Below, piece by piece: positions 35,958-48,116 of a stretch of DNA of 64,000 nt (the stretch's first letter is position 1; every line of letters begins with the position of its first letter). The notes beneath the pieces were generated by a model. The model was given only the letters and a program-made list of their open reading frames with translations, made no database searches and was not told the DNA's origin. This DNA comes from Peteryoungia algae (GTDB taxonomy: Bacteria; Pseudomonadota; Alphaproteobacteria; Rhizobiales; Rhizobiaceae), in assembly GCF_030369675.1 (NCBI RefSeq), contig NZ_CP128477.1, forward strand, positions 558,001-622,000, in the 5' to 3' direction. A program made the translations under genes and the position numbers.

Positions 35958-38057
35958 ATGGCTCGCGAATATAAAATCGAAGACTACCGCAACTTCGGTA
36001 TCATGGCGCACATCGACGCCGGCAAGACCACGACCACCGAACGCATCCTCTACTACACCGGTAAGTCTCACAAGATCGGCGAAGTTCATGACGGCGCAGC
36101 CACCATGGACTGGATGGAGCAGGAGCAGGAGCGTGGCATCACGATCACCTCCGCTGCCACGACGACCTTCTGGAAGGGTCGCGACGGCAAGATGCGCCGC
36201 TTCAACATCATCGACACCCCCGGCCACGTCGACTTCACCATCGAAGTCGAACGTTCGCTGCGCGTTCTCGACGGTGCAGTTGCTCTCCTCGACGCCAATG
36301 CCGGTGTCGAGCCGCAGACCGAAACCGTGTGGCGTCAGGCTGAAAAGTACAACGTCCCGCGGATGATCTTCTGCAACAAGATGGACAAGACCGGTGCTGA
36401 CTTCTACCGCTCGGTAGAGATGATCAAGACCCGTCTCGGCGCCACCGCCGTTGTCATGCAGCTCCCCATCGGCGCAGAAACCGAGTTCAAGGGCGTTGTC
36501 GACCTGATCGAGATGAATGCTCTCGTCTGGCGCGACGAGTCCCTCGGTGCTGCCTGGGATATCGTTGAGATCCCGGAAGACCTGAAGGAAAAGGCCGAGG
36601 AATATCGCGAAAAGATGATCGAGACGGTGGTCGAGATCGACGAACAGGCGATGGAAGACTACCTGAACGGCATCATGCCGGACAATGACAAGATCCGTGC
36701 ACTCGTTCGCCGCGGCACCATCGACGTCAAGTTCCACCCGATGTTCTGCGGTACGGCTTTCAAGAACAAGGGTGTACAGCCCCTGCTCGACGCCGTTGTC
36801 GAATATCTGCCGTCGCCGCTCGACATTCCCGCAATCAAGGGCATCGACTTCAAGACCGAAGCCGAAATCGAGCGTCACGCAGACGACGCCGAGCCGCTTG
36901 CCATGCTCGCGTTCAAGATCATGAACGACCCCTTCGTTGGTTCGCTCACCTTCGCACGCATCTACTCGGGCAAGCTCGAAAAGGGCGCATCGGTTCTGAA
37001 CACGGTCAAGGACAAGCGCGAGCGCGTCGGCCGTATGCTGCAGATGCATTCCAACAGCCGTGAAGACATCGAAGAAGCCTTTGCAGGCGACATCGTGGCT
37101 CTGGCCGGCCTCAAGGAAACCACGACGGGTGACACGCTCTGCGATCCCCTGAAGCCGGTTATCCTCGAGCGCATGGAATTCCCGGAACCGGTCATCCAGA
37201 TCGCGATCGAGCCGAAGTCCAAGGGCGACCAGGAAAAGATGGGCCTCGCGCTCAATCGCCTCGCCGCCGAAGACCCGTCTTTCCGCGTCAAGACCGACCA
37301 GGAATCCGGCCAGACGATCATCGCTGGCATGGGTGAACTTCACCTCGACATTCTCGTCGACCGCATGCGTCGCGAGTTCAAGGTCGAAGCCACCGTCGGT
37401 GCTCCGCAGGTTGCCTATCGTGAAACCATCACGAAGACGCACGAAGAAGACTACACGCACAAGAAGCAGTCCGGTGGTACCGGCCAGTTCGCGCGCGTCA
37501 AGCTCGTCTTCGAACCGAATCCGGATGGCGAAGACTTCAAGTTCGAATCCAAGATCGTCGGCGGTGCTGTTCCCAAGGAATACATCCCGGGCGTCCAGAA
37601 GGGTATCGAAAGCGTTCTGTCTTCGGGTCCGCTCGCTGGCTTCCCGATGCTCGGCGTCAAGGCCACCCTCATCGATGGTGCCTTCCACGACGTTGACTCC
37701 TCGGTTCTCGCCTTCGAAATCGCCTCGCGTGCCTGCTTCCGTGAAGCAGCCAAGAAGGCTGGCGCACAGCTGCTCGAGCCGATGATGAAGGTCGAAGTCG
37801 TCACGCCGGAAGATTATGTCGGCGACGTTATCGGCGACCTGAACTCGCGTCGTGGCCAGATCCAGGGCCAGGAACAGCGCGGCATTGCGATCGTGATCAA
37901 CGCTCACGTCCCGCTCGCCAACATGTTCAAGTATGTCGACAACCTGCGGTCCATGTCGCAGGGCCGTGCACAGTACTCGATGACCTTCGATCACTACGCA
38001 CCGGTCCCGTCGAACGTCGCCGCTGAAATCCAGGCAAAGTATTCCGGTCAGAAGTGA
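35958..38057 (+). CDS. fusA: Elongation factor G
   Basis: The 699-residue translocase GTPase is full length. G1 is [10 protein letters not shown] (about residues 17-26), switch II carries DTPGHVDFT, and G4 is NKMDK. Domain IV, which enters the decoding site, contains GQFARVKL. It is followed by tuf2 after 71 bases. The only fusA in the window; complete and normal. Confidence 0.99.
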   Translation: MAREYKIEDYRNFGIMAHIDAGKTTTTERILYYTGKSHKIGEVHDGAATMDWMEQEQERGITITSAATTTFWKGRDGKMRRFNIIDTPGHVDFTIEVERSLRVLDGAVALLDANAGVEPQTETVWRQAEKYNVPRMIFCNKMDKTGADFYRSVEMIKTRLGATAVVMQLPIGAETEFKGVVDLIEMNALVWRDESLGAAWDIVEIPEDLKEKAEEYREKMIETVVEIDEQAMEDYLNGIMPDNDKIRALVRRGTIDVKFHPMFCGTAFKNKGVQPLLDAVVEYLPSPLDIPAIKGIDFKTEAEIERHADDAEPLAMLAFKIMNDPFVGSLTFARIYSGKLEKGASVLNTVKDKRERVGRMLQMHSNSREDIEEAFAGDIVALAGLKETTTGDTLCDPLKPVILERMEFPEPVIQIAIEPKSKGDQEKMGLALNRLAAEDPSFRVKTDQESGQTIIAGMGELHLDILVDRMRREFKVEATVGAPQVAYRETITKTHEEDYTHKKQSGGTGQFARVKLVFEPNPDGEDFKFESKIVGGAVPKEYIPGVQKGIESVLSSGPLAGFPMLGVKATLIDGAFHDVDSSVLAFEIASRACFREAAKKAGAQLLEPMMKVEVVTPEDYVGDVIGDLNSRRGQIQGQEQRGIAIVINAHVPLANMFKYVDNLRSMSQGRAQYSMTFDHYAPVPSNVAAEIQAKYSGQK

Positions 38058-38128
38058 CCGGGATACCCCGCCCGTCCAATTGAATTGTGAATTTCCCCTG
38101 ACGGGGACCAGAAAATGGAGAGCCGAAA

Positions 38129-39304
<1,176 letters not shown>

Positions 39305-39315
39305 GCCATTGAGTG

Positions 39316-39349
39316 AGCGGCCTCGGGCTCAGCGTCCGAGGCCGCTTTT
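39316..39349 (+). terminator. Intrinsic terminator of the str operon
   Basis: AGCGGCCTCGG pairs perfectly with CCGAGGCCGCT (11 bp, nine-base loop) and is followed by TTT C. It is 11 bases after the tuf2 stop and separates str from S10. Confidence 0.92.
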
Positions 39350-39424
39350 CGTTTCCGTCTGCCGGTTGGTGCAAACCAGCCATGCAGACCGCGCGCATGT
39401 CGCCAATTCGTCCGGCTGGGCGCA

Positions 39425-39453
39425 TTGACGAACGGCCGTTTGCGGTGTATGTC
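39425..39453 (+). promoter_or_regulatory. Candidate promoter of the S10 operon
   Basis: TTGACG (39425-39430), 17 bases, TATGTC (39448-39453), in the 375-base tuf2-rpsJ gap that otherwise holds no gene. The predicted start lies about 220 bases before rpsJ, leaving a leader of the size used for L4 autoregulation in other bacteria. Confidence 0.6.
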
Positions 39454-39679
39454 GCCGGCCACGATCAGAATCGTACGGTGATTTGCACCGGCGGTTCTAA
39501 GCGCTGCAGATTTCGCGACCTGGCGACGGGTCGAGTTCGGCAGGGCTCCTGATGACGAGAAAGAGTGACAGGGCCGCAGTGGTGTTCCTGTGATTTTTGA
39601 AAATTTGGGGCCGGCCAGTCATGGTAATTCACTGTCTCTGCGTATGCGGGACGCAAGAAAAGAAACAAGGACAAGTCGA

Positions 39680-39988
39680 ATGAACGGCCAGAATATCCGC
39701 ATCCGCCTCAAGGCGTTTGATCACCGGGTTCTCGATGCCTCCACACGGGAGATCGTGCAGACCGCCAAGCGCACCGGTGCAAGCGTTCGCGGCCCGGTTC
39801 CGCTCCCGACCCGCATTGAAAAATTTACCGTCAACCGTTCGCCTCACGTCGACAAGAAGAGCCGCGAACAGTTTGAAATGCGCACGCATAAGCGCCTGCT
39901 CGACATCGTAGACCCGACCCCGCAGACCGTGGACGCGCTGATGAAGCTCGACCTGGCTGCCGGCGTGGACGTCGAGATCAAGCTCTAA
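39680..39988 (+). CDS. rpsJ: 30S ribosomal protein S10
   Basis: The 102-residue S10 (NusE) also joins NusB and NusG in antitermination. It begins [16 protein letters not shown] and has the conserved loop [31 protein letters not shown]. The frame runs 30 codons further upstream but the family start is at 39680. First gene of the S10 operon; a 173-base structured spacer precedes rplC. Confidence 0.98.
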   Translation: MNGQNIRIRLKAFDHRVLDASTREIVQTAKRTGASVRGPVPLPTRIEKFTVNRSPHVDKKSREQFEMRTHKRLLDIVDPTPQTVDALMKLDLAAGVDVEIKL

Positions 39989-40161
39989 GAAGGAATTCCG
40001 GCGAGAGCCGTAATAACAAGGAAGGTACGTGGCAAGACCTGCCAACGACTTCTCGAAACGGGAAACCCGATGGTTCGGAAGGGCCTGAGTGGAATCCTTA
40101 AACAAAGAGGAAAGGTCAGGATCGCGAGATCCCGTCCGCGACTCTCAAGAGGAATGAACCA
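39989..40161 (+). other. Structured rpsJ-rplC spacer
   Basis: This 173-base gap inside the operon is longer than in many bacteria. It contains small hairpins, for example CGGG-AAA-CCCG (about 40059-40069) and GGATC-GCGA-GATCC (about 40119-40132), the latter with a GNRA loop. No T-run and no gene. A regulatory role is possible but unproved. Confidence 0.35.
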
Positions 40162-40800
40162 ATGCGTTCAGGTGTGATTGCACAGAAAGTGGGAATGACC
40201 CGCGTCTATAACGACGCCGGCGAACATATCCCGGTAACAGTTCTGCGTCTGGATAACGTACAGGTCGTGGCTCAGCGTACCGCCGACAAGAACGGCTATG
40301 TCGCGCTTCAGCTCGGTGCCGGTACGTCGAAGGTGAAGAACACGACGAAGGGCCTGCGCGGTCACTTCGCCGCTGCGAGCGTTGAGCCCAAGGCCAAGCT
40401 CGTCGAATTCCGCGTTTCCGAAGACAACCTCATCGATGTCGGCGCACAGCTGACCGCGAGCCATTTTGAAGCCGGCCAGCTGGTCGACGTCACGGGCACG
40501 ACGATCGGTAAGGGTTTTGCCGGTGCCATGAAGCGCCACAACTTCGGTGGTCTCCGCGCTACCCACGGTGTCTCCGTGTCGCACCGTTCGCATGGTTCGA
40601 CCGGTTCGAACCAGGATCCGGGCAAGGTCTGGAAGGGCAAGCGCATGGCTGGTCACATGGGCCAGACGCGCGTCACCACCCAGAACCTCGAAGTCGTTTC
40701 GACCGATGAAGATCGTGGTCTCATCCTTGTGAAGGGCGCCGTTCCCGGTTCCAAGGGTTCCTGGATCATCGTCCGCGACGCCGTCAAGTCGGCGAAGTAA
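40162..40800 (+). CDS. rplC: 50S ribosomal protein L3
   Basis: This 212-residue L3 is an early assembly protein of the large subunit near the peptidyl transferase centre. It starts [16 protein letters not shown] and has the conserved [31 protein letters not shown] loop containing the Gln/His methylation region of this family. Second gene of the S10 operon, followed by rplD after 13 bases. Confidence 0.98.
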   Translation: MRSGVIAQKVGMTRVYNDAGEHIPVTVLRLDNVQVVAQRTADKNGYVALQLGAGTSKVKNTTKGLRGHFAAASVEPKAKLVEFRVSEDNLIDVGAQLTASHFEAGQLVDVTGTTIGKGFAGAMKRHNFGGLRATHGVSVSHRSHGSTGSNQDPGKVWKGKRMAGHMGQTRVTTQNLEVVSTDEDRGLILVKGAVPGSKGSWIIVRDAVKSAK

Positions 40801-40813
40801 GGGAGCCAAGCAC

Positions 40814-41434
40814 ATGGAATTGAACGTCAAGACCCTCGAGGGCAAAGACGCCGGCAAGCTTTCTCTGTCGGACGAAATCTTTGGTCTGGATCCCCGCGAA
40901 GACCTGATCTCGCGCATGATCCGCTACCAGCTGGCCAAGAAGCGCCAGGGCACGCACAAGACCAAGGGCCGTTCGGAAGTTTCCCGCACCGGTTCGAAGA
41001 TGTACAAGCAGAAGGGCACCGGTCGTGCTCGTCACCATTCGGCCCGCGCTCCGCAGTTCCGCGGCGGTGGTAAGGCTCATGGTCCGGTTGTTCGCAGCCA
41101 CGCCCATGACCTGCCGAAGAAGGTTCGTGCACTCGCTCTGCGTCACGCCCTGTCTGCCAAGCTGAAGTCGGACGACCTGATCATCATCGACAACCTGGTT
41201 GCGGCTGAAGCCAAGACCAAGGCGCTCGTTGGTAGCTTCGCTTCGCTCGGCCTCACCAATGCTCTCGTGATCGGCGGCGCCGAAATCGACAGCAATTTCA
41301 AGCTCGCCGCTTCGAACATCCCGAACATCGATGTTCTCCCGGTTCAGGGCATCAACGTTTATGACATCCTGCGTCGTGGCAAGCTCGTGCTTTCCAAGGC
41401 TGCTGTGGAAGCTCTGGAGGAGCGGTTCAAATGA
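40814..41434 (+). CDS. rplD: 50S ribosomal protein L4
   Basis: The 206-residue L4 lines the exit tunnel with its extended loop ([43 protein letters not shown], split here by normal family spacing). In E. coli L4 represses the S10 operon. It overlaps the rplW start by four bases (ATGA), which suggests translational coupling. Confidence 0.98.
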   Translation: MELNVKTLEGKDAGKLSLSDEIFGLDPREDLISRMIRYQLAKKRQGTHKTKGRSEVSRTGSKMYKQKGTGRARHHSARAPQFRGGGKAHGPVVRSHAHDLPKKVRALALRHALSAKLKSDDLIIIDNLVAAEAKTKALVGSFASLGLTNALVIGGAEIDSNFKLAASNIPNIDVLPVQGINVYDILRRGKLVLSKAAVEALEERFK

Positions 41435-41724
41435 CGGATCTTCGCCATTACGACGTGATCGTATCTCCGTCGATCACGGAAAAGTCGACCATGGTGTCTG
41501 AGTTTAACCAGGTTGTCTTCAACGTCGCCAAGGGTGCGAGCAAGCCTGAGATCAAGGCTGCTGTCGAAGCCCTCTTCGGCGTCAAGGTTACTGCCGTCAA
41601 TACGCTCGTCCGCAAGGGCAAGACCAAGCGTTTCCGCGGCTTCGCCGGCAAGCAGAAGGACGTCAAGAAAGCCGTCGTGACGCTTGCCGAAGGTCAGTCC
41701 ATCGACGTGTCGACGGGCGTCTGA
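41431..41724 (+). CDS. rplW: 50S ribosomal protein L23
   Basis: The 97-residue L23 surrounds the tunnel exit and docks SRP and trigger factor. It shows [25 protein letters not shown] and the tip loop [22 protein letters not shown]. The ATG lies in the end of rplD; rplB follows after 17 bases. Confidence 0.98.
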   Translation: MTDLRHYDVIVSPSITEKSTMVSEFNQVVFNVAKGASKPEIKAAVEALFGVKVTAVNTLVRKGKTKRFRGFAGKQKDVKKAVVTLAEGQSIDVSTGV

Positions 41725-41741
41725 GGTAGGGAACAAGAACA

Positions 41742-42578
41742 ATGGCATTGAAAAGCTACAATCCGACGACCCCCAGCCAGCGTCAGCTGGTCATCGTCGA
41801 CCGCTCTGGCCTCTGGAAGGGCAAGCCGGTCAAGGCGCTGACGGAAGGTCTCTCCAAGAGCGGTGGCCGTAACAACTACGGCCGCATCACTGCTCGCTTC
41901 ATCGGTGGTGGTCACAAGCGCACCTATCGTCTGGTTGACTTCAAGCGTCGCAAGTTCGACGTCGAAGGCACTGTCGAGCGCCTGGAATACGACCCGAACC
42001 GTTCGGCCTTCATCGCTCTCGTCACCTATGCCGACGGCGAGCAGGCCTACATCCTGGCACCGCAGCGCATCGCTGCCGGCGACAAAGTCATCGCGTCTGA
42101 AAAGGCCGTTGACGTGAAGCCCGGCAACTCCATGCCGCTGCAGTACATCCCGGTCGGTTCGATCGTTCACAACGTCGAGATGAAGCCCGGCAAGGGCGGC
42201 CAGATCGCTCGTTCGGCTGGCACCTATGTCCAGCTCGTCGGCCGCGATGCCGGCATGGCGATCCTGCGCCTGAACTCTGGCGAGCAGCGTCTCGTCCCGG
42301 GCTCGTGCCTCGCCACGATCGGCGCGGTCTCCAATCCTGACCACGGCAACACGAACGACGGCAAGGCCGGTCGTACCCGTTGGCGCGGCAAGACCCCGCA
42401 TAACCGCGGTGTCGTCATGAACCCGGTCGACCACCCGCACGGTGGTGGTGAAGGCCGCACCTCCGGTGGTCGCCACCCGGTTTCCCCTTGGGGCAAGCCG
42501 ACCAAGGGCAAGCGGACTCGCTCGAACAAGTCGACCGACAAGTTCATCATGCGCTCGCGCCACCTGAAGAAGAAGTAA
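41742..42578 (+). CDS. rplB: 50S ribosomal protein L2
   Basis: The 278-residue L2 supports the peptidyl transferase centre and subunit joining. It begins [17 protein letters not shown] and carries the conserved C-terminal loop [17 protein letters not shown] with the essential histidine. Complete; normal position between rplW and rpsS. Confidence 0.98.
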   Translation: MALKSYNPTTPSQRQLVIVDRSGLWKGKPVKALTEGLSKSGGRNNYGRITARFIGGGHKRTYRLVDFKRRKFDVEGTVERLEYDPNRSAFIALVTYADGEQAYILAPQRIAAGDKVIASEKAVDVKPGNSMPLQYIPVGSIVHNVEMKPGKGGQIARSAGTYVQLVGRDAGMAILRLNSGEQRLVPGSCLATIGAVSNPDHGNTNDGKAGRTRWRGKTPHNRGVVMNPVDHPHGGGEGRTSGGRHPVSPWGKPTKGKRTRSNKSTDKFIMRSRHLKKK

Positions 42579-42593
42579 GAGAGGTAGTCAGAA

Positions 42594-42872
42594 ATGGCTC
42601 GTTCAGTATGGAAAGGCCCGTTCGTCGACGGCTATCTTCTCAAGAAGGCTGAGAAGGTTCGCGAGACAGGCCGCAATGAAGTGATCAAGATGTGGAGCCG
42701 TCGCTCCACCATCCTGCCGCAGTTCGTGGGTCTCACCTTCGGCGTCTACAACGGCAGCAAGCATGTGCCCGTCTCTGTCAACGAAGACATGGTCGGCCAC
42801 AAGTTCGGTGAGTTCGCTCCCACCCGGACCTATTACGGTCACGGTGCGGACAAGAAGGCGAAGAGGAAGTAA
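42594..42872 (+). CDS. rpsS: 30S ribosomal protein S19
   Basis: The 92-residue S19 is a head protein. It begins [21 protein letters not shown] and has the block [24 protein letters not shown] and [16 protein letters not shown]. Two bases separate it from rplV, so the two are coupled. Confidence 0.98.
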   Translation: MARSVWKGPFVDGYLLKKAEKVRETGRNEVIKMWSRRSTILPQFVGLTFGVYNGSKHVPVSVNEDMVGHKFGEFAPTRTYYGHGADKKAKRK

Positions 42873-42874
42873 CG

Positions 42875-43264
42875 ATGGGCAAGGCAAAAACCGAACGCCG
42901 GCTCAAGGACAACGAAGCGCAGGCAGTCGCCCGCACGATCCGCGTCAGCCCCCAGAAGCTCAACCTGGTTGCCGCGCTCATCCGCGGCAAGAAGGTCGAG
43001 CGCGCTCTCGCTGAGCTGGAATTCTCCCGCAAGCGTATCGCCGGCACCGTTCGCAAGACGCTCGAGTCTGCGATCGCCAACGCTGAAAACAACCATGATC
43101 TCGACGTCGACCAGCTGGTCGTCGCCGAGGCCTATGTTGGCAAGTCGATCACCATGAAGCGTTTCCACGCTCGTGGCCGCGGCCGCGCATCGCGCATCGA
43201 AAAGCCGTTCTCGCACCTGACCATCGTGGTGCGTGAAGTCGAAGCCAAAGGGGAGGCCGCATAA
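42875..43264 (+). CDS. rplV: 50S ribosomal protein L22
   Basis: The 129-residue L22 reaches into the exit tunnel with its beta-hairpin, here [37 protein letters not shown]. Its stop TAA overlaps the rpsC ATG (TAATG). Intact. Confidence 0.98.
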   Translation: MGKAKTERRLKDNEAQAVARTIRVSPQKLNLVAALIRGKKVERALAELEFSRKRIAGTVRKTLESAIANAENNHDLDVDQLVVAEAYVGKSITMKRFHARGRGRASRIEKPFSHLTIVVREVEAKGEAA

Positions 43265-43998
43265 TGGGTCAGAAAATCAATCCGATCGGCTTCCGCCTCG
43301 GTATCAACCGCACCTGGGATAGCCGCTGGTTTGCAGACAATGCCGAATATGGCAAGCTTCTGCATGAAGACCTGAAGATCCGCGCCTACCTGATGAGCGA
43401 GCTGAAGCAGGCCGGCATCGCCAAGGTCGTCATCGAGCGTCCGCACAAGAAGTGCCGCGTCACGATCCACTCGGCTCGCCCGGGTCTGATCATCGGCAAG
43501 AAGGGTGCAGACATCGAGAAGCTTCGCAAGAAGATCTCGACGATGACGAACTCGGAAACGCACCTCAACATCGTTGAAGTGCGCAAGCCGGAAGTCGACG
43601 CAACGCTGGTTGCACAGTCGATCACCCAGCAGCTTGAGCGTCGTATCGCTTTCCGTCGCGCCATGAAGCGCGCCGTTCAGTCGGCCATGCGTCTGGGTGC
43701 CGAAGGCATCAAGATCACCTGCGCCGGCCGTCTCGGCGGTGCTGAAATCGCGCGTACCGAATGGTACCGCGAAGGCCGCGTTCCGCTCCACACCCTGCGC
43801 GCCGACATCGACTACGGCACGTCCGAAGCGGCAACTGCCTATGGCATTTGCGGCGTCAAGGTCTGGATCTTCAAGGGCGAAATTCTCGAGCACGATCCGA
43901 TGGCGTCTGAACGTCGTCAGCTCGAGGGCGATGCCCAGGGTCCGGCAAGCCGGGGTGACCGCGGTGATCGTGGCGACCGTCGCCGCGAGAACGCTTGA
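43264..43998 (+). CDS. rpsC: 30S ribosomal protein S3
   Basis: This 244-residue S3 lies at the mRNA entry site. It starts [25 protein letters not shown], contains the KH domain motif [16 protein letters not shown] (about residues 75-90), and ends in a charged tail [17 protein letters not shown]. The tail is longer than the minimal family but common in rhizobia. Confidence 0.98.
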   Translation: MGQKINPIGFRLGINRTWDSRWFADNAEYGKLLHEDLKIRAYLMSELKQAGIAKVVIERPHKKCRVTIHSARPGLIIGKKGADIEKLRKKISTMTNSETHLNIVEVRKPEVDATLVAQSITQQLERRIAFRRAMKRAVQSAMRLGAEGIKITCAGRLGGAEIARTEWYREGRVPLHTLRADIDYGTSEAATAYGICGVKVWIFKGEILEHDPMASERRQLEGDAQGPASRGDRGDRGDRRRENA

Positions 43999-44037
43999 TT
44001 GAACGCTGGCGAAAGATAAGCTCGGAGAAGTAAGAAA

Positions 44038-44451
44038 ATGTTGCAGCCAAAGCGTACAAAGTACCGCAAGCAATTCAAGGGCCGCATCAAGGGCGTCGCC
44101 AAGGGCGGTTTTGATCTGGCATTCGGTGAATTCGGCCTGAAGGCTCTGGAACCGAACCGCGTGAACGCTCGCGAAATTGAAGCCGCCCGTCGTGCGATCA
44201 CCCGCTACATGAAGCGTGCTGGTCGCGTGTGGATCCGCGTATTCCCTGACGTTCCGGTCACGGCAAAGCCGACCGAAGTTCGTATGGGTAAGGGTAAGGG
44301 TTCGGTCGAATACTGGGCATGCAAGGTCAAGCCCGGCCGTATCATGTTCGAGATCGACGGCGTTTCGGAAGAGATCGCGCGCGAGGCACTTCGCCTCGGT
44401 TCCGCCAAGCTCTCTGTCACGACGCGCTTCGTACAGCGCATTGCAGAGTGA
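44038..44451 (+). CDS. rplP: 50S ribosomal protein L16
   Basis: The 137-residue L16 helps position A-site tRNA. It begins [19 protein letters not shown] and has [26 protein letters not shown]. The arginine hydroxylated in some bacteria (within VRMGKGKG) is present. It is followed by rpmC after 11 bases. Confidence 0.98.
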   Translation: MLQPKRTKYRKQFKGRIKGVAKGGFDLAFGEFGLKALEPNRVNAREIEAARRAITRYMKRAGRVWIRVFPDVPVTAKPTEVRMGKGKGSVEYWACKVKPGRIMFEIDGVSEEIAREALRLGSAKLSVTTRFVQRIAE

Positions 44452-44462
44452 GGATCATGTCG

Positions 44463-44663
44463 ATGAAAGCCACAGACGTACGCGCCATGAGCGCTGACCA
44501 GCTGAACGACGAGCTTGCGAAGCTGAAGAAGGAGCAGTTCAACCTGCGCTTCCAGAAGGCCACTGGCCAGCTTGAGAAGTCTTCCCGCATTCAGGAAGTC
44601 CGTCGCGATATCGCACGCGTGAAAACCATTGCCCGCCAGAAGGCGGCAGAAGCCAAGGCCTAA
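44463..44663 (+). CDS. rpmC: 50S ribosomal protein L29
   Basis: The 66-residue L29 is a helical hairpin next to L23 at the tunnel exit. It starts [38 protein letters not shown]. An ATG six bases earlier (44457) has only three bases from GAGG, whereas the chosen one has nine, so 44463 is preferred. Confidence 0.95.
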   Translation: MKATDVRAMSADQLNDELAKLKKEQFNLRFQKATGQLEKSSRIQEVRRDIARVKTIARQKAAEAKA

Positions 44664-44675
44664 GGACCGAGAAAT

Positions 44676-44912
44676 ATGCCGAAACGCATTCTGCAGGGCG
44701 TAGTTGTCAGCGATAAGAACGACAAGACAATTGTTGTTCGCGTTGAGCGTCGATTCGCCCACCCTTTGCTTCAGAAGACCGTTCGCCGGTCCAAGAAGTA
44801 CAAGGCCCATGACGAGAACAATCAGTTCAAGACCGGTGACGTTGTTTCCATCCAGGAATGCGCCCCGATCTCCAAGGACAAGTGCTGGACGGTGATTGCC
44901 GCCCAGGCTTAA
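44676..44912 (+). CDS. rpsQ: 30S ribosomal protein S17
   Basis: The 78-residue S17 is an OB-fold 16S rRNA binder. It starts [47 protein letters not shown]. It is the last gene of the S10 operon; a hairpin and then a terminator follow. Confidence 0.98.
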   Translation: MPKRILQGVVVSDKNDKTIVVRVERRFAHPLLQKTVRRSKKYKAHDENNQFKTGDVVSIQECAPISKDKCWTVIAAQA

Positions 44913-44924
44913 TTTACGGACTTG

Positions 44925-44951
44925 CTGCGCAAGGGCTTGCACCTTGCGCAG
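44925..44951 (+). other. Perfect hairpin after rpsQ
   Basis: CTGCGCAAGG pairs with CCTTGCGCAG (10 bp, seven-base loop) 12 bases after the rpsQ stop, without a T-run. It may protect the 3' end of the S10 transcript or act as a processing site. Confidence 0.6.
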
Positions 44952-44980
44952 AATTCTGTATGAAGCAGGCCACTGGCTGA

Positions 44981-45006
44981 GAACGCTCGGAATCGAGCGT
45001 TCTTTT
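44981..45006 (+). terminator. Intrinsic terminator at the S10-spc boundary
   Basis: GAACGCTCG pairs perfectly with CGAGCGTTC around a GAAT loop, followed by TTTTGCTTT. It lies in a 229-base gap between rpsQ and rplN. Confidence 0.88.
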
Positions 45007-45050
45007 GCTTTGAGCGCACGGAAGGTCCCTTATGGGAAACCACCCTGTAT

Positions 45051-45079
45051 TTGTCTTCCCGCGCACAATTGAAATTTAT
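45051..45079 (+). promoter_or_regulatory. Weak candidate promoter for the spc operon
   Basis: TTGTCT (45051-45056), 17 bases, ATTTAT (45074-45079), in an A/T-rich patch after the S10 terminator and about 60 bases before rplN. Both boxes are weak; the main support is that a terminator just upstream demands a new start. Confidence 0.3.
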
Positions 45080-45141
45080 CATAAGCCGGAATAGGGGGCC
45101 CAGGCCCAACCGTTCGGGTTACAACAAGAAGGCGACCTGAC

Positions 45142-45510
45142 ATGATTCAGATGCAGACTAACCTCGACGTCGCGGATAATTCCGGCGCACGTCGTGTCAT
45201 GTGCATCAAGGTGCTGGGCGGCTCCAAGCGCAAGTACGCTTCCATCGGCGACATCATCGTCGTTTCGATCAAGGAAGCGATCCCGCGCGGCCGCGTGAAG
45301 AAGGGTGACGTGATGAAGGCGGTTGTCGTGCGCACCGCCAAGGACATTCGTCGCGCCGACGGCAGCGTTATTCGTTTCGATAACAACGCAGCCGTTCTCA
45401 TCGACAACAAGAAAGAGCCGATCGGCACCCGTATCTTCGGACCGGTTCCGCGCGAACTTCGCGCCAAGAACCACATGAAGATCATCTCGCTGGCTCCAGA
45501 AGTACTGTAA
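45142..45510 (+). CDS. rplN: 50S ribosomal protein L14
   Basis: The 122-residue L14 forms a subunit bridge. It begins [33 protein letters not shown] and ends [15 protein letters not shown]. First gene of the spc operon. rplX follows after 13 bases. Confidence 0.98.
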   Translation: MIQMQTNLDVADNSGARRVMCIKVLGGSKRKYASIGDIIVVSIKEAIPRGRVKKGDVMKAVVVRTAKDIRRADGSVIRFDNNAAVLIDNKKEPIGTRIFGPVPRELRAKNHMKIISLAPEVL

Positions 45511-45523
45511 GGAGCGGGAAGCG

Positions 45524-45832
45524 ATGAACAAGATCCGCAAAGGCGACAGCGTTGTCGTACTCGCCGGCAAGGACAAGGGCCGTACTGGCGAAGTCCTGCA
45601 GGTAATGCCGAAAGAAGATCGCGCACTCGTGCGTGGTATCAACATGGTGAAGCGCCACCAGCGTCAGTCTCAGACGCAGGAAGCCGGCATCATCAATAAG
45701 GAAGCTTCCATTCACCTGTCCAACATTGCCATCGTCGGCAAGGACGGCAAGCCGACCCGCGTTGGTTTCTCCGTCGTCGACGGCAAGAAGGTGCGTGTAG
45801 CGAAGCGTTCGGGAGATGTGATCGATGGCTGA
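45524..45832 (+). CDS. rplX: 50S ribosomal protein L24
   Basis: The 102-residue L24 starts assembly of the 50S subunit. It has a KOW motif [22 protein letters not shown] near the N-terminus and [22 protein letters not shown] at the end. It overlaps rplE by eight bases. Confidence 0.98.
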   Translation: MNKIRKGDSVVVLAGKDKGRTGEVLQVMPKEDRALVRGINMVKRHQRQSQTQEAGIINKEASIHLSNIAIVGKDGKPTRVGFSVVDGKKVRVAKRSGDVIDG

Positions 45833-46382
45833 ATCCAAGTACGAGCCGCGGCTCAAGGCTGAATACGTTTCCCGCATTCGCGCAGCGATGCAGGAGCAGT
45901 TCTCCTACGCCAACGGCATGATGATCCCCAAGCTGGACAAGATCGTCATCAACATGGGTGTTGGCGAAGCCACTGCCGATTCGAAGAAGCCCTCCGTGGC
46001 TGCTGCCGACCTGGCCGCGATTGCCGGTCAGAAGCCGGTCATCACCAAGGCGCGCAACTCGATCGCAGGCTTCAAGGTTCGCGAATTCATGCCGATCGGT
46101 GCGAAGGTTACTCTTCGTGGCGCCCGCATGTATGAATTCATGGACCGCCTGATCAACATCGCGCTTCCGCGCGTTCGCGACTTCCGGGGCCTGAACCCGA
46201 AGAGCTTTGACGGCCGTGGCAACTTCGCCATGGGCATCAAGGAGCACATTGTGTTCCCTGAGATCAACTACGACAAGGTTGATCAGATGTGGGGCATGGA
46301 CATCATCGTTTGCACGACGGCGCCGACGGACGACGAAGCACGGGCTCTCTTGAAAGAGTTCAACTTCCCGTTCCGTACATAA
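45825..46382 (+). CDS. rplE: 50S ribosomal protein L5
   Basis: The 185-residue L5 binds 5S rRNA. It has [56 protein letters not shown] and the terminal [15 protein letters not shown]. The start lies inside rplX, implying coupling. Intact. Confidence 0.98.
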   Translation: MAESKYEPRLKAEYVSRIRAAMQEQFSYANGMMIPKLDKIVINMGVGEATADSKKPSVAAADLAAIAGQKPVITKARNSIAGFKVREFMPIGAKVTLRGARMYEFMDRLINIALPRVRDFRGLNPKSFDGRGNFAMGIKEHIVFPEINYDKVDQMWGMDIIVCTTAPTDDEARALLKEFNFPFRT

Positions 46383-46415
46383 CCGTAACGACGAGCGTAG
46401 AAGAGGAACTTCCAT

Positions 46416-46721
46416 ATGGCGAAGACAAGCGCAGTTGAAAAGAACAAGCGCCGCCGCAAGATTGCAGCGAGCCAGGCGACGAAGCGTGCCGGCTTGAAGG
46501 CAATCATCATGAACCAGTCTCTTTCGATTGAAGAGCGGTTCAAGGCCACCCTGAAGCTGGCAGAACTGCCACGCGATGGCTCCAAGACCCGTATTCGCAA
46601 CCGTTGCGAAGTCACCGGTCGTCCGCGTGCGTTCTATCGCAAGCTTGGAATGTCGCGTATCGCGCTTCGCGAGCTTGGCAACACCGGCAAGGTGCCGGGC
46701 GTTGTGAAGTCGAGCTGGTAA
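46416..46721 (+). CDS. rpsN: 30S ribosomal protein S14 (zinc-independent type)
   Basis: The 101-residue long form of S14 lacks the paired CxxC zinc ligands of the short form: the single [25 protein letters not shown] motif is present. It begins [16 protein letters not shown] and ends PGVVKSSW. The zinc-independent type is usual in this class. Confidence 0.97.
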   Translation: MAKTSAVEKNKRRRKIAASQATKRAGLKAIIMNQSLSIEERFKATLKLAELPRDGSKTRIRNRCEVTGRPRAFYRKLGMSRIALRELGNTGKVPGVVKSSW

Positions 46722-46733
46722 GGAGACGGCAAT

Positions 46734-47132
46734 ATGACGATGACTGATCCGTTGGGCGATATGCTCACCCGTATCCGGAATGGCGCGGCTCGCCGCAAGA
46801 GCTCCGTCTCCACTCCGGCTTCCAATCTCCGTGCCCGCGTTCTCGACGTTCTGCAGGCCGAAGGTTACATCCGTGGCTACAGCCAGACCGATTACGGCAA
46901 TGGCAAGTCCGAAATCACGATTGAACTGAAGTACTACGAAGGTGCTTCGGTCATCCGCGAAATCGGCCGCGTATCCAAGCCGGGCCGCCGAGTTTATGTC
47001 TCGGTCAAGTCCATCCCGCAGGTCGCGAACGGCCTCGGCATTACCATCCTTTCGACTCCGAAGGGTGTGATGGCCGATCACCAGGCTCGCGAACAGAACG
47101 TTGGTGGTGAGGTACTCTGCTCCGTCTTCTAA
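46734..47132 (+). CDS. rpsH: 30S ribosomal protein S8
   Basis: The 132-residue S8 represses the spc operon in E. coli. It starts [30 protein letters not shown] and ends in the conserved [23 protein letters not shown] second ATG six bases in (MTDPLGD) could also serve. Confidence 0.97.
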   Translation: MTMTDPLGDMLTRIRNGAARRKSSVSTPASNLRARVLDVLQAEGYIRGYSQTDYGNGKSEITIELKYYEGASVIREIGRVSKPGRRVYVSVKSIPQVANGLGITILSTPKGVMADHQAREQNVGGEVLCSVF

Positions 47133-47175
47133 GACGGGCAGGGGATCTCCATAGCGAACAGACAGGATAAAAACT

Positions 47176-47709
47176 ATGTCTCGTATCGGTAAGAAGCCCG
47201 TTCCGGTTCCGGCTGGTGTGACCGCCTCTGTCGAAGGCCAGAAGGTCTCCGTCAAGGGTCCGAAGGGTGAACTTTTCTTCGTCGCAAACGACGAAATCTC
47301 CGTGAAGCTCGAAGACAACGCCGTTGTCGTCCAGCCGAACAGCGACTCCAAGGACGCTCGGTCGAAGTGGGGCATGTCCCGCACGATGATCGAGAACATC
47401 CTGAAGGGTGTTAAGGACGGTTACGAGCGCAAGCTCGAAATCAACGGCGTTGGTTACCGTGCGTCGCTTCAGGGCAAGAACCTGCAGCTCGCGCTCGGCT
47501 TCAGCCACGACGTCGTCTATGAGCCGCCGGTCGGCATTTCCATCGCTGTTCCGAAGCCGACCGAAATCATCGTGTCCGGCATCAACAAGCAGCAGGTCGG
47601 CCAGGTTGCCGCCGAGATCCGCGAATATCGCGGTCCGGAGCCCTACAAGGGCAAGGGCGTCAAGTATGCCGAAGAGCGGATCGTCCGCAAAGAAGGCAAG
47701 AAGAAGTAA
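47176..47709 (+). CDS. rplF: 50S ribosomal protein L6
   Basis: The 177-residue L6 lies near the sarcin-ricin loop. It begins [22 protein letters not shown] and ends [26 protein letters not shown] with the conserved KGKG(V/I)KY motif. rplR follows after 12 bases. Confidence 0.98.
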   Translation: MSRIGKKPVPVPAGVTASVEGQKVSVKGPKGELFFVANDEISVKLEDNAVVVQPNSDSKDARSKWGMSRTMIENILKGVKDGYERKLEINGVGYRASLQGKNLQLALGFSHDVVYEPPVGISIAVPKPTEIIVSGINKQQVGQVAAEIREYRGPEPYKGKGVKYAEERIVRKEGKKK

Positions 47710-47721
47710 GGAACGCGCGAA

Positions 47722-48084
47722 ATGGCAAGCAGAAAAGAAGCACTTGTTCGCCGTGCGAACCGCGTACGGCGTCAGATCAAGGCGGTGGCAAATGGCCGTC
47801 CGCGTCTGTCGGTACATCGCTCTTCGAAGAACATCTACGCTCAGATCATCGACGACGTCGCTGGCAAGACCCTTGCGGCTGCTTCGACCCTCGATGGTGG
47901 CCTGAAGGCCGAGCTCAAGACCGGCGCCGACACAGCAGCAGCTGCTGCCGTTGGCAAGCTGGTTGCCGAGCGCGCGACCAAGGCCGGCGTCAAGGAAGTT
48001 GTCTTCGATCGTGGCGCCTTCATCTATCATGGCCGTATCAAGGCCCTGGCAGAAGCCGCCCGAGAAGGTGGTCTGACCTTCTGA
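47722..48084 (+). CDS. rplR: 50S ribosomal protein L18
   Basis: This 120-residue L18 binds 5S rRNA. It has the Arg-rich [36 protein letters not shown] and ends [25 protein letters not shown]. It is followed by an unusually long, structured 141-base spacer before rpsE. Confidence 0.98.
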   Translation: MASRKEALVRRANRVRRQIKAVANGRPRLSVHRSSKNIYAQIIDDVAGKTLAAASTLDGGLKAELKTGADTAAAAAVGKLVAERATKAGVKEVVFDRGAFIYHGRIKALAEAAREGGLTF

Positions 48085-48092
48085 TCAAGTTT

Positions 48093-48116
48093 CCGCCCGA
48101 GCTTGTGTTCGGGCGG
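48093..48116 (+). other. Hairpin in the rplR-rpsE spacer
   Basis: CCGCCCGA pairs with TCGGGCGG around an eight-base loop and is followed by ATTTCC, a weak T-run. Further small inverted repeats follow (GGCTTATAGCC, and TTCCACC with GGTGGAA to about 48177). The spacer could attenuate or process the spc mRNA. Confidence 0.5.
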
